Numbered from the stretch's first letter, positions 24,485 to 36,546 are shown. The stretch is 64,000 nt of DNA from Erigeron canadensis (GCF_010389155.1 NC_057768.1:47285633-47349632); one strand, 5' to 3'. The notes: generated by a model from the letters alone, not told the origin. Program-made: numbers and translations.

Positions 24485-26452
24485 TGTAACACCCCAATAA
24501 TTTTAAGGTAATAAATTAACCCTTTTTGTAGTTTTGACATTAAAATAAGTTCCTAGTATTTAATTTTAAGATATGAGGTTAATTTAGTTGGAACGTTAAC
24601 GGATAGCGGGTGTTTTATCATTAAAATTCTAAATGGGTCGTGGCATCCATATGGAGTGCCAGCCACATTGTTGTGGGTTATTCATGTTTCCACTAACTCA
24701 TCCTTTTCTTCTTCATACTCCTTGATTCTTCAATCCAATCTCAATTCATGCAATTTGACTTCTAATCTCAAATCAAAAACTCATCAAGAACCATAAGCTA
24801 ATATCATTCAAGAATTTACAAGTTAGGGTGTGGATTAGTTAGTGGTGGTGGTGGTCGACTATTTCAAGGAAAAAGGGGAGGAGAAATTTGTGAATTCAAG
24901 TATTGATTTGGTCTTGTATTCCCTGGGGTAATCACTTCCAAACCTAATTTCCCTTCTTTACTAGGAATTAGGGTTTTTGAGAATAGGAAATTTGGGGGGT
25001 TTTGCTAGTGATGAGTCCATGTATGAAATTCCCCCAAATTATTGTATATAATGAGTTGGTTATTGAGTTGCTTATGTTAAAAATTTAATTAAACGAGATT
25101 AATGGTAGTGAAACTCCAACTATGAAAAAAATGGTGATTTTATTAGTAATTGAAATAATGTTGATGATGATGAAACCTTGGAATTTATATGAAAAGACTT
25201 GTTGAATAAGCAGCTCAATGACTTAGTGAGATGGGTTAGAGGTTAAAATTCTAGTGAAAGGGTTGTTGAGATACCTAGGATAGTGAACATCTTCTTATGT
25301 ATGCATTATGATATATGATAGGTTGAAAGCTTGATATTGTGCTCTTGCAGTTATCTTGATTATTTGTTGTTTCCGCGAAGGAGGTGAGTATACTTGCATA
25401 TATTGTATATTCGTTGGGTCAATTACCATTCATGTTGAGTGAGTCCATGGTGGTAATTGATTTGGCGTTAAGTCCCATGTTTATGGTTGAGTTTTATTAC
25501 AAGCCTAACTGGTGGCCATAGGCTCATGTGGAGCATTTGTTATTGTTATATTTGTTGTGATTGTAATCATTTGCTTATATGGATTCATGTAATGCCTAGC
25601 CCAAGGGTGAGTATTATGGATATGACACGACGGTGTCATAGTCCATATGCAACAGTCCCTTGAGCATTGCCCTCCTCCTTCGTTTATATGATATTATGCA
25701 AGCATATTCACTAAGCATTCACTTACCTTTTAGATGTTACCCTTTTGTTATAGGTGGTTCCGGAAGAAGGAACTAGGTTTGCTTGTCTTGAAGAATAAAG
25801 AACGAAGTTGCTAGGGATTGTAGATAGTTGGAAGGTACCTTGGCTATTCTCGGAAGAATAGCATGATTTGGTTAGAAACCTAGTTGTCCCTCTTGACTTT
25901 GGCTCATGGTACATTTTGGTTGTTATTGGTCATATTTTGATATGTTTCGTAAATGGTCATGTTCATGTCTTTTGGAGTTGATAAAGATAATTGGTTTGGT
26001 TGTAAGATGTCAAATGGGTAATCAACCCATATGGTTGCGCGGTCGATCATGGATAAAACGAATTTGACAAATATGAATGTTTTCGGGTTAACTCTCTTAC
26101 TTTCAATTATGGATTGTAATTTGCTTATAATTTTGTTTGTGGTTTGAAGGTTTTGGTTAAATCTTAAAGTGGGCAAAGTTTGATGTTGAAGGGTTTTGGG
26201 CCACTGCGGCGCAGTGGAGGTGGCTTTCCCCACTGCGGCGCAGTGGAATCCCACGGCCAGAATTTCCTTTCTTCCCACTGCGGCGCAGTGGGAATGTGCC
26301 AAGCCTACTGCGGCGCAATGGAGGTTCTTCCAGCTTTGGTCCGAAGTTTTGCACTGCGGCGCAGTGGGTGTACTCGACGTCACTGCGGTGCAGTGAGGGT
26401 ATATATAAAAAAAAAAATCGTGTCTTTGAGTTTATCGAGTCTTGTCGTTTCA
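24485..26452 (+). mobile_element. Nested solo LTR carrying the palindrome array
   Basis: Begins TGTAACACCCC and ends TCGTTTCA. Both sides are flanked by AAAGT (24480-24484 and 26453-26457), an exact 5-bp target duplication. Removing it joins the outer LTR sequence TTGGGGTGGAAAGT to GTACTTGGTCG without a gap. The body is ~1.97 kb and non-coding. A TATATAAAA tract sits just after the palindrome array, near the 3' end. The end at 26452 is chosen by TG..CA and the duplication; a different end is possible because another TGTTACA lies at 27229-27235. Confidence 0.5.
26201..26396. repeat. Array of six 17-bp GC-rich inverted repeats
   Basis: The unit CCACTGCGGCGCAGTGG is an 8-bp inverted repeat around a central G. 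Copies start at 26201, 26230, 26275, 26305, 26351 and 26380. Copies 1-3 are exact; copy 4 has two changes, copy 5 one, and copy 6 (TCACTGCGGTGCAGTGA) changes both outer bases together so that pairing is kept. Start-to-start distances alternate 29, 45, 30, 46, 29, i.e. a period of 74-76 bp holding two palindromes. The spacers show little similarity to one another. Open frames over this block, on both strands, only translate the repeat. Confidence 0.95.
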
Positions 26453-27559
26453 AAAGTGTACTTGGTCGTTTAAACGTTGTCGGTTGATATACTTTGTTAT
26501 AATATGGAACGAGGCGTTAGTTATCTAATTGTTTACTTGTAGTATGTGTTAATGGACGTATATGTGTGATGATGGTCGTTGTTGTATATTATATAAGACG
26601 TTATGTTATTCATATATATATGGACGTGGACGGTGGATTGACGAATCCACACCCGGTATGATCATTACCGTGGATATAGGTTGTTTAACCTAAATGAGGA
26701 CGATATTGCATGTATATGGACGATTATTGGACGTTGATTTTGACTTGTGTTGACTTTTGATAACGTGAAACCCTTTTAGGGTTCCTTGGACGTGATTAGG
26801 TATCCTAATCCTCGTATATCGTTAACGGTTGTTATCCCGACACTTGATTTTTATTATTTAAACCTACGAACTCACCAACTTTATGTTGACCCGTTTTAGT
26901 ACACTTTTCAGGTGAACAGGTGAATCAAAGACGTGTTAGATGATGATTGATTGTTTGCATGCTAGGATTGGACTTGGACTTTATCATGGATCCGTGATTT
27001 ATAGTTCCCGCTTATGGGTTATGCTTATGATCATATGCCATCTTTTGTGCTATATTTTGTAAACGTTTGATGGTCATGCTCCTTATGCATTTTTGTATGA
27101 TCTCGGGATTGTAATTGAATGACTGTATGGATTTCCAATCCTATTAAATGCATCTAGACTTGTCTCTACTTAATTTTCATGTCGTGCCGTGCTTAGTACG
27201 TAACCCTCATGATTCCGCCTTGTTGGGGTGTTACAAGGGTCAAGGGGTTTGCCTGTATCGTATATCACGATATCACGTAACCACTCCTATCATCTCCAAC
27301 ACCCCCCCTTTATGAACGCGACCCGTACGTAACCACCATCTCCAACCAATCTATATATCCACACGTCATCCAGATGTTGTGTTTGTAGATGGTTTTGGTG
27401 GAAGTTGAGTAGCGGCGATATCAGGAAAAAAAGAGTTGTCGGTGGTGGTGGTAGAGGCTCACATTTCGCATCTTTTTGTATCGTATGAGTAAATGGTTCG
27501 ATATTATTCTTTGTATGGTTGAAGATGAATTTTACCTTTAGTAAAATCGAAACTCGGAT

Positions 27560-27619
27560 GCAAACACTGTCTTGGTTAAGGATAAGGTAGCAAACACTGT
27601 CTTGGTTAAGGATAAGCTA
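27560..27619 (+). repeat. 30-bp tandem duplication
   Basis: GCAAACACTGTCTTGGTTAA plus GGATAAGGTA repeats directly (27560-27589, 27590-27619) with one or two changes at the end of the second unit. Confidence 0.8.
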
Positions 27620-27734
27620 TCTACCAAGTACCAATAAATGAAAAACAACATTGTGTATTATTGAGTTTGTTTTCATAATGAAGAAAGGAATAATAAGTGA
27701 AATTTTTGTTCGAACATTCAGTTGGTATATGACA

Positions 27735-27915
27735 TTAGGGAAACCTCGCCGTATAATGGTGAAGTCTTGCACGTGCCTTAGACAACGAGATATTGACCAT
27801 AAGCCGTTATAAATATTCAGAATGAAAAACCCAAAGACTTACCATTCATGAAGATCGAACTCAAGCACCTGTGTAAAATCGAAAGTGATTTTAACCGGCT
27901 AGACTCACCATCATT
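27735..27915 (-). mobile_element. Possible tRNA-derived SINE
   Basis: On the minus strand, TGAGTCTAGCCGGTTAAAA is A box-like and GAGTTCGATCTTC is B box-like at fitting distance. The tail segment ATTATACGGCGAGGTTTCCC resembles the tail of the SINE at 36302-36528 (ACACCGTCGAGGTATTAAGC). No clear target duplication was found, so the edges are approximate. Confidence 0.4.
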
Positions 27916-28133
27916 ATCAAATAATAAGTGATTAGAAAAGAAATGATCCACTTATTCACTTAGAAAGTTAAAAATTAATTCAAAATCAAGATAATTGCAT
28001 TTGAACTAAAATTATTAAAATCATCTCACTTCTTATCATTTTTTACTTTTAAAATACTAAAAAAATTATAACATCCATTGTTCTTTTTTTTCCTCCCAAA
28101 TGAAAAACATAGAGTGAGATTTTGAGGCGAAAA

Positions 28134-28277
28134 GATTCCCTAAAGTTATCTTGACCATTTGATGAAAATCAAATGTCAAGATTTAAAGATAAGTTTTAAA
28201 TCTTGACTCTTGATTTTCATTCAAGGGTCAATATTTTTCTAACATGACTAGTCAAGTTGGTATAACTTTAGAGAATC
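28134..28277. mobile_element. Hairpin-forming MITE
   Basis: The ends GATTCCCTAAAGTTAT and, inverted, GATTCTCTAAAGTTAT bound ~144 bp. The inside is itself an inverted repeat: GAAAATCAAATGTCAAGATT pairs with AATCTTGACTCTTGATTTTC across a short GATAAG loop. Most of the element can therefore fold into one long hairpin. No coding capacity. Confidence 0.65.
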
Positions 28278-28781
28278 CCTTCCGGTTTTGAGACCATGAT
28301 CTGACTATATTCTTTAGTTTTTGTTAATGAAGAAAAGAAAATGAAGGAGAGCGGAACAAATGAGTCCAATTTCGAGAGGAAATATATTGAAAGAATTTGC
28401 ACCGTAACTTTTCTTTCTTTCCTTTCATTTTTACCTTTAAAATTTTAAATAATCCGTACTGTACCGTTTTACCTATTGTAGGTACTTTAATGTTAAAAAA
28501 AATTACAAATTAAATATTTGAATTTGATAAACATAAAAACCCTCTCTAAATTTTACGTAATCTACTAAATTTAACATAATTCCCCCTACCTAAGGTATAT
28601 ACTGCATTCTTTTAACTAACTTCTTATTTTATAAATTTTCTTTTCATTCCTTTTTTTTTCTTTGTTAAAAAATCTTAACAATAAGGTATTGGGAATTCTT
28701 TTCTTTTATTTTTGTTATTTTTCTTTTTGTGTATCTGGTAAGAGTCTTTTTTTTTGTAGAAACCCTAATTCACAGACTCGA

Positions 28782-29696
28782 ATGGATTTCTTTGATGAAG
28801 AAAGCAGACCCAGATTCCTTCTTCAATCACGATCAGTCCCCAAAGCCACACACCAAATCGAAACCGTTGATAATCTTCACAAGCCCACTCTTTTTGTATC
28901 TCTATCTCTATCTGCATTCTTCTTAACTCTCTCCCTTTTCTACTTTCAATCCGACCCATTTCAGTCTATCCTCATTTGGTTCTCACTATCTCTTTTGATC
29001 GGCCCATTTGCCCCGACTTCATTCACCGCAGGCGATATCCGGGTCGGATTAGGCCCGACCCTCCAACCACAATCCCCTCCTAAACATACCCAAGATCCCG
29101 AGCCACCAAAAAGATCAAGATTCAAAGCAAGAAAACCCGATCAAGATTTCAAGATTTCGACCCACCCAGATGGGGTTGTGAATCAACCCGTTGAAACAGG
29201 GAAAAAGGTTGACAATGTGAATGTGGTTGTTATTGAAGAACAAGATTGGACTGAAAATGATCTCGAGGTTTTGAAAAAACAAATCTTGAAAAACCCTGTT
29301 GGGATGCCGGGTCGTTGGGAGGCGGTTGCAGAGGCGTTTTCGGGCCGGCATACGGTGGAGAGTGTGGTGAAGATGGCGAAGTCGATGGGGGAGAGGAGAA
29401 CGGGTGATTCTGATTCGTTTTCGAGGTTTTTGAAAGATAGAAAGGCGGTGGATAAACGCGTTGACGAGGTTATTGAGAATGAGAGAGGGAATGCGAGTAA
29501 TAATGGTGGTGGAAGTTGGAGTTCAGGCGAAGATATTGCTTTGCTGAATGCATTGAAGGCTTTTCCGAAAGACGTTCCAATGAGGTGGGAGAAAATCACT
29601 GCTGCGGTTCCTGGACGGTCCAAGGCTGCCTGTATGAAAAGGGTTGCTGACCTTAAGAAAGATTTTCGGAGTTCGAAAGCTTCTTCTGAAGCTTGA
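28782..29696 (+). CDS. MAMYB: Membrane-anchored MYB transcription factor (maMYB), intronless
   Basis: One exon, 304 residues. The start is the first ATG of the frame and gives the family N terminus MDFFDEESRPRF. Two hydrophobic segments lie at about 37-54 and 62-78, separated by FQSDPFQS, anchoring the protein in the endoplasmic reticulum. A Pro/Lys-rich linker follows (90-135), then two SANT/MYB units: EEQDWTENDLEVLKKQI (152-200) and GSWSSGEDIALLNALKAF (244-292) with WEKITAAVPGRSKAAC. The second half looks like the Myb-like region of ZRF/DNAJC2 proteins. In Arabidopsis maMYB is needed for root-hair growth; release or ER tethering controls its activity. The leader is CT-rich. No odd features. 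Confidence 0.92.
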   Translation: MDFFDEESRPRFLLQSRSVPKATHQIETVDNLHKPTLFVSLSLSAFFLTLSLFYFQSDPFQSILIWFSLSLLIGPFAPTSFTAGDIRVGLGPTLQPQSPPKHTQDPEPPKRSRFKARKPDQDFKISTHPDGVVNQPVETGKKVDNVNVVVIEEQDWTENDLEVLKKQILKNPVGMPGRWEAVAEAFSGRHTVESVVKMAKSMGERRTGDSDSFSRFLKDRKAVDKRVDEVIENERGNASNNGGGSWSSGEDIALLNALKAFPKDVPMRWEKITAAVPGRSKAACMKRVADLKKDFRSSKASSEA

Positions 29697-31655
29697 TCAT
29701 TCTTGGGCTATTGAGTTAAAGAGGTAATTGTTGTATTACTTGATCAGTCATGATACTGGTGTTATAGAAATTTTGCTTCTTATATTGAATGGATTCGAAT
29801 TACATATGGGAATTTATTATAGTCTTTGACATTTCTAAATTCTAATATAACATATAATTTATACTGTATTAATTTTCAAGCTGCATTTTCATACGTTCTA
29901 AGATATTAGTTCATTGTGTATGTGGAATTGCTGGAAACAACTAAGATGTAATTGTGGTGCTAGTGGGTTGATGTACGGAATAATGGTGCGTAGGCTATTG
30001 AGATTTGTCTAGTATAAGTTATTGAGAATCTGGATTTTGAGATTTGTCCGTACTTATGACTCTATGGAACGTATCAAAAGAAATGCACAAACATTTTATG
30101 AACATGTTGGAGAATTAAAGTTCTTTATGAACTCGATGGAAATTAGTGATCTTTCATATCAAATTTGGAGATGGAAGCACTAGTCTGTAGATTTTATGAA
30201 AGAGAATATTGATCCTTGATCCTGAATATTAAAGCGTTATAGCATAGTGCCTTTTTTTCTATATACTTGTTATGAAAAATCAAATGCCACTTTGGATGAT
30301 TAGCTTATTCGTCCTGTGCATTTACCCCTCTTTCTAACATTGTTTACCTGACTAGTCTTGTATCTCCCCCCCCCTTTTTTCTTTTTCCCTTCCCGAATTA
30401 TGGTTATAAAATTGCTTGCTTACAATCAGTTTGGATTTCCGGTATTTGATTGCAAACATCTTGATGGATCTTTCTTTCGTATGCGAAGTTTGCAACTACT
30501 CAGGTATCTGTTATTGTCGAGTGAAGGAAGTTAGAATACCAAAACATGTCACATGCCCATGTCATTTTAGTAATTACAGTATGCATAAGGTTATATCTAT
30601 TTCCAGTTTTATTGTCTTGAGTCATCCTTTCTTTCTTGTGGGTAACAGATGGATCATTGGTTGTTAGGGTGAATGGAACTTTGTTGAAATTGCTTCTAAA
30701 CATCTTTCAAGTTTTTACTAGAAGTGTACCGGTGTATTGTGCGGTGGTGGGTGATTTCCCAAAAAGATTTTAATTTTCTGTATTGGTGTAAATCAAATTT
30801 AAAAATATAATTCGTAAACTTCGATTATGAATTGGCAGCGGGTTGCGTTTTCGCCAACCTCTGTTATGAATTGTCTCTAAAATTGTGTTTATTATATGTA
30901 GGGTGTAGATTTGAATAAGGAGATGATTATGTAGATAAAGTATTGTACTAAGGTTAAAAGAAAATATAATAATTGTCTTGTACTAAAATTCAAATTTTAA
31001 GAAAGAATCAAAATGTTTTATAATAGATGCGCCATGTCATAATACCTTTAAAGCTTTTTTTTGCTCTCACAGTGGGTGCAAGCCAAAAAAAAATGCGTGC
31101 AGAGTGTTGGTCACCTTGCTCATTTGTAGAGAACAGAAAGTATGAGAACATGAACTAAATTTGTGCTTTATGGTATCATTGGATGATGGTTGGTCACTTG
31201 GTCGAACCTGACCTCTTCTCATATAGTCATATTGGATGAATATCCGAATGAGTGATGTAAAATTATTGCTATTCATGGCCCATGGGTATGGTTTCTTGCC
31301 CTCTTTCTAGTGACAGTAAATACCCCAGTTTATGTAATGCTAATTGGTTTGGATGGTGAAATAGTTGGTAATATGTTAAAATAGAACATTGAATATCATA
31401 GATTGAACAGTTAAAATCTTTATTTTCATCCAATCCCCATATATACCGATTAAACATACTATTCATTTATATTTCTATACACACTGTAATCCACCTTATA
31501 ACTCCAATGACAGACCTCTTATTTTCTTTCTATAATTTTGTGAAAAGACCATCTCCCTTCTATAAAGCTGACAGTAAGTCAAAAAAGCATCATTCTAATC
31601 CTACAAAAAAAATGAAGATCCAGAATGTATGAATAAACTCGGGCTTATACTAGTG
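29697..31655. other. Intergenic between two convergent genes
   Basis: Holds the 3' ends of maMYB (+) and the 5-phosphatase gene (-). No gene, repeat or tRNA was recognised; short open frames here lack codon structure. A C9 tract is at about 30368-30376. Confidence 0.5.
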
Positions 31656-34600
31656 TCATAGTTCCAGTTCCCCTTCATCTAGCATGATCACGGGATGCAC
31701 TGCAGCACTGGTCAAATTGAGAGCTCTGCGCAGCTTTCTTGGGTCAAAAACTTCAACTTCAATTGCAAACACTGAACTAACTGGCCGATGGTCAGACATT
31801 TTTATTGCTGCTTGATTGTAGCAAAGTTGTCTTATGCCTTTCCCCATCCATAATATGCGATCACACCTACATATTTGAGTAAATCTGTCTGTAACTTGAT
31901 ATATAGATACTTTCATTGTCACAGCTAACAAGATAAATTTGTATACATTACAAAATTGGTTTTGTGACAGTTCTTAATCCCATGAAGTTTGCACTTAATT
32001 TGTTTTTTTTGAGCAGTAATTTGTAGCATTTGTTATCAGTAGTTTGTAAAATATAAGTTCTATAAATGCCGCATCAAAGTAAGTTTGAGTCATAATGTTT
32101 GATCTTAAAAGTCAAAGAAATTACTTTGCAAGCCGCATGCACCCATGGGCTGCTTTCAAACCATTATTTGGTCTAACTGCCGCCCGATAAAACTCATAAA
32201 AGGGATAGGCTTTGACTTTTGTGGTGAAATGATCAGATCTTAACCCCAAGAAATTTCTCTTTGCATTTTGTTATAACATCAGAATAGCCATAAAAACATT
32301 TCGCAGCCTTTAACTAATTTAATCAAAGTTTTAAGGTGGAAAACTAGTTTGTTTGACCCTGAAAGTCAGAGTCTACTATTTCTGTGAGAGTAAGGAGTAA
32401 TTTGACTTTCGACACTGAACGCTTTGAGTTGATTCATATTACAAAATGTCACTTTGACTTTTCAGGTCAAACAAAACTGTATGTATGTTGAGACAATTTC
32501 TACCTTTGATCTTGCCACATGGCCTGATCTTTCTTTTAGGCATATCATTAGACATATAAATTAGGCATATTAATCATTTTCTTTAACCATTACAGCTTTC
32601 AATTGGCATCTGTTGTACCTTATTAAAATTTATAAAGTGATTTTTCAGCCTTTTAGTCTTCAGATGAAAATCAAACTAGAAAAGTACAACATTTGACCAC
32701 AAAGGTGAAATCCACTTTTTGTTTGATAGAGGAAGTACTTACCATGCTGGTGTTCTCCTTTTCTCTCCTTCCTTTGGATTTTCACCTACATAACGATCGG
32801 AATTGACTTCATACTTGTATGTTGGAGGGAAGTCAATGGCACCTTCATTCCATTCATAAAAAACGCCTCCCCTCCTCAGTTCCTTGCAGAGCTACAACAC
32901 ATTAACAACCTTAAAGAGTTAAAGTAAAGCCTTTTCCCTCAAAGAAAAAAAAAACTATTGAAATTGAGTTAATCTGGGTTACATATTATCGCTAATCAGT
33001 CAAATTGTATATGTTGCATAAAAGTGGAACAACTTGAGTATACAAACGTGTGGAAAACTGGAAATGGCCTGAGCCGTACTCAGATGTTTCAAACTTCTAA
33101 TTGTTTATTCAGACAAATTGAACAATGTTATTATAGTAAAAGTTATTTGACCAGTTACCCAGCCTGTGGACTGCCTATTTCAGCACCTCTAGTTCATGTA
33201 ATCATGTGTATCAGGTTATTAGGATCTTAAATACCTGATCACTATTGAGTAATTCGTCCCACTTCTTTATGGCTATGAGCTTTCTGACCTCATCATCTTG
33301 CTTATTGATACGGTAATTCAAGTCACCAAACCAGAATATCTGACTGTTTTGGCAAAACTGACAAACTTTATAAGTGATTCCAAAATATTTTGAAAAGGAC
33401 ACAGTAAAAGAGTGGAAGTTATTTCTTAAATTACTTACTCATGACTTGGGATTGTCTGTGGTTGATCAGGATCTAAAACAGATGAGAAACGTGTGCGTTT
33501 CAGGATCTCAGATACATTCGAGTTGCGTCTCTCTTCGTCTCCAAACTTATGGCCCGAGGTCAGATGAGAACAAACAAAGCATAGCCGTGTTTGATAAAGA
33601 GACATGCTAATGGAAACTGATCCCTGAAGCATAACCAGTAATCAGTTTTCAACTTTTGAATGAATGACTATTCAGAAATATTAACAAACAGGAGTTGTAG
33701 AGATGGGTGACTCTCAATGATTAGAAAGACTTTATAAATATATTCTTTTTTCAAAAGAAGCTTTTTGAACTGAATGATTTAGAAGGTTTTCAAGGAATGC
33801 AATCTGGGTAACTTTTGACCCGTTTTCTTATTAGCTAAATTTACCCATGCTTGATTTGTTAGAGTCAAAAGCATAACCGAAATCGACACGTTCATAAGTT
33901 ACTTGGTCAGAATTTCATCTTGTACTGAATAGAGCCTAATTACCTTGTTTCCCATGTATCCCATAAGCCCGACCCCAACTGGTGAGACTTTCAGGTTGTT
34001 TATATGTCTTCTTAGCCTCTTCCGAACCCAAACTGAAATGTATATGCCAACCATCTGCTTACTAACGATCCTTACATACCTAATATATTCCTCAAGAAAT
34101 CAGATACACTGCACTTCTTAAATACACCAAACAAAAATGGACTGAACAAAAAGGTGTAGATACCTATGATTTGAGTTTACATGATCATCTAAAGGCAACG
34201 TTTCATGCTCCACTTCAAAAAAGTCATCTTCCTCCTCCAAAACTTGTTCCTTTACATCATCAAGTGAGTCAACCATGTCTGTCCTTTCTTGCTGCTCGGT
34301 CCATAGCAATCCCAAATCACCGGAGCTATGGTGCACCCTTTTTAACCCACCACTGGTTTCTTGAGGTGCCAACCAGTCAGAGCTCACTCTTGCAGTGCTG
34401 CTTAACACCCTTCTTAGCTTGGCACCAGAAGAAACAACTTTTGGTTTTAGGTCCAATGCCTTTTCAGGCCAATTTAATATATTAATCACTTTTGTTTCCG
34501 GAACACTTATGATCTTGGTAGGGCCTAAATCGCCATTGTTGTTCAAGAGTGGAGAAGTTGGAGCACTGTAGCTTTTGTGTAAGGCCACTCGCTCAGGTGT

Positions 34601-35935
34601 TTTGTTCAAAGCTTTTCGAATTATGGCCTCCCATTTTAATATGGGCCTTCGTGTTTCAGCCCCCAAAACATTCCCAGCACTTAAAGGGACAACTTCCTGG
34701 AAACTGTAAAGGTAAACTTGATTCAAAAACACAAAGTTTTGACTAATTATGTCAAACCACTTTTCAAGAGTCACAGTTGTTCATATGAATTTCTATGATA
34801 TGATGAAATCTTTTTTCACTTTCCAGTACACGTTATGTATCTTAGAAAACGTAGTAATCGAATATTTCTAACTTTAGGGATTCATTTCAGTTTTGAATTC
34901 GAAATCTTATCAGTTTGACCTTAAAAGTCTTACCCAAGAATGTAAATATCAGCTGGTTGATCCATACAAAGCCACTCATCAATCTCTAGGTCTTCATTAG
35001 GTAGCCTTCCAGCTACATTCCAAGTGCCAATTGTCATCCTGCATATAATTAAAAAGAAAAGATAACCATGAATTAGAAAAGTCTACGTTATAAGAGAAAC
35101 AATGACAAGAAAGCTGGTGAACAACTATATATATATGTTTGATATAAGTAATATCCTAGAGCCAAACCTCACATCTTTTGTTTTAATATAATGAACACGC
35201 ATCGTCTCGGATTTCCCTCTCTTATGTTTTACCATCCCTTTTGGTGGCAACCCTATATTACATAATCATCACAATATTAGACTAGCGAAAAATACGATAT
35301 TTCTCAACTAAGGGTTCTTTCTAAGTGACTAAAAGGCCAATTTAAACCAACCAAAACCGCTTGTGCAAAAGATGGCTAGCTAGGGAGATCATTTTCAATA
35401 TATCCAAAAAAGTGGATACTTTTGTGGTACTTGTAACATTTCCCATGAAGGAATAAATTGGTAACATCAACAAATTAAAGCCAGTGAAAATTTAATTACC
35501 ATCTAATGCATGATTTGTAGATGAAGACATGTTTCTTTGGGTTCTAGCCCGATTCTTATCAAACCGCATTCTTTCTTCTTTCATAGAACAAACTAACATC
35601 ATAAATTTAAGAATCACAAGAACTATCAGAAACAACCAATAAACATGACACACTTTTTAAGGATTATATATACATGTAAGTATATATAAGTCATATATAT
35701 TATACCTTCATCTTCACTTTCAGTCTCTGTATCAACTTCATCTTCACTAAAGTCATTATTTCTAGGCTGAATGTTTAGCCATTTCTTCATCACCATTGAT
35801 GGCCAAAATGCCTACAAAACAAACATATACACTAAATTAAAATGATCACAACTACTCTTTTCGTGTTACAAGTACAATAAAGAATCGTCTAAAGTCTAAA
35901 CGTACCTCAGAACGCTTTCCTCTTCGGGTTTTCAT
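31656..35935 (-). CDS. Type I inositol polyphosphate 5-phosphatase
   Basis: Eleven exons, 5' to 3': 35935-35906, 35811-35706, 35577-35500, 35252-35168, 35038-34934, 34703-34164, 34079-33944, 33623-33439, 33343-33235, 32891-32743, 31866-31656. All joins keep phase and give 577 residues. The enzyme removes the 5-phosphate from inositol phosphates such as Ins(1,4,5)P3 and from phosphoinositides, damping Ca2+ and ABA signalling. The N terminus [20 protein letters not shown] and the acidic [12 protein letters not shown] are typical of the plant IP5P1/IP5P2 group. Catalytic motifs: TWNVAG (105-110), [28 protein letters not shown] (~421-434) and PAWCDRILW (~506-514), then SDHRPV. The long exon 6 holds the plant-specific Ser-rich insert. 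I cannot tell IP5P1 from IP5P2. Confidence 0.94.
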
Positions 35936-36301
35936 TGTCTCAGAAGAAATTGCAAAATGAAGAAAACTTTTTTTTTTTTTTTCAATCTTCTTTTTGTTGT
36001 AGATTCTGCACGCACTCTAGAAAGGTGCATGTATTTATATATATGAGAGATCTCCATGGATAATATTATATAAGGGCCCACTACATTTGTTCTATTGTAT
36101 CTTGTATCGTTTATTTTTTATGATCTAATGACTATAAAAAACACGCTAGCTAGGCATGCACAACTTGGCCACATAAATATACATACTAGTAATTTCATAA
36201 AGACCATACTAGCCTTGATTTCTTGGAGTCTTTTAACAATATCCAAGATTCTTAAAAGATAAAAAAAAAAATTATAAGAAAACTATAAAATTTGTTGTGG
36301 T

Positions 36302-36528
36302 ATAAAAACAGCATGGTTGAATCAGTGATAAACACCCTGACCTCTGAGGTTATGGGTTCGATCCTCATCCCGTGCAAAGGTTGGAGGGCCTTTTCTACCA
36401 ATTAGGTAGAAATGGAGGCAACCTCTCTACTTAGGTAGAGATAAGGAATCTCCCACATACACCGTCGAGGTATTAAGCTCAAAACCCGCAAAATACGGCA
36501 CTGAGCAAGTTTCTTTCTTCCTTTCTTT
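36302..36528 (+). mobile_element. tRNA-derived SINE with perfect 18-bp target duplication
   Basis: Flanked by identical TATAAAATTTGTTGTGGT copies at 36284-36301 and 36529-36546. The head carries a B box-like GGTTCGATCCTC near 36355-36366 and the tail is pyrimidine-rich (TTTCTTTCTTCCTTTCTTT). The body also has two short internal complementary segments (TCTACCAATTAGGTAGA). An 18-bp duplication without mismatch suggests a recent insertion. Confidence 0.85.
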
Positions 36529-36546
36529 TATAAAATTTGTTGTGGT

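Larger units (their letters stand above)
23126..27235 (+). mobile_element. Solo LTR (Ty3-like), split by a second solo LTR
   Basis: The element begins TGTAACATTCG and ends GGGGTGTTACA, so the ends are inverted TGTAACA/TGTTACA as in LTRs. The flanking 5-mers are AGGGG and AGGGT, a target duplication with one mismatch. Without the nested element (24485-26452) and its duplication the LTR is ~2.1 kb. There are no gag/pol-like frames and no second copy of the LTR, so I read it as a solo LTR left by recombination. The superfamily is inferred from the length and termini, not from coding sequence. Confidence 0.6.
27236..28133. other. maMYB upstream flank, distal
   Basis: Non-coding. It holds a 30-bp direct duplication (27560-27619), a possible minus-strand SINE (27735-27915) and AT-rich DNA. 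Confidence 0.45.

Noticed and set aside
25904..26473. Several overlapping frames encoding repeated HCAAV/LRRSG words on both strands
   Set aside because: They are translations of the palindrome array within a solo LTR. Because the unit is an inverted repeat, both strands stay open.
23126..27235. A full-length retrotransposon with gag/pol
   Set aside because: No protease, reverse transcriptase or integrase motif is found in any frame, and no paired LTR is present.
36310..36380. Possible tRNA gene
   Set aside because: Has a B box-like GGTTCGATCC but no full cloverleaf; it is the head of the SINE bounded by an 18-bp duplication.
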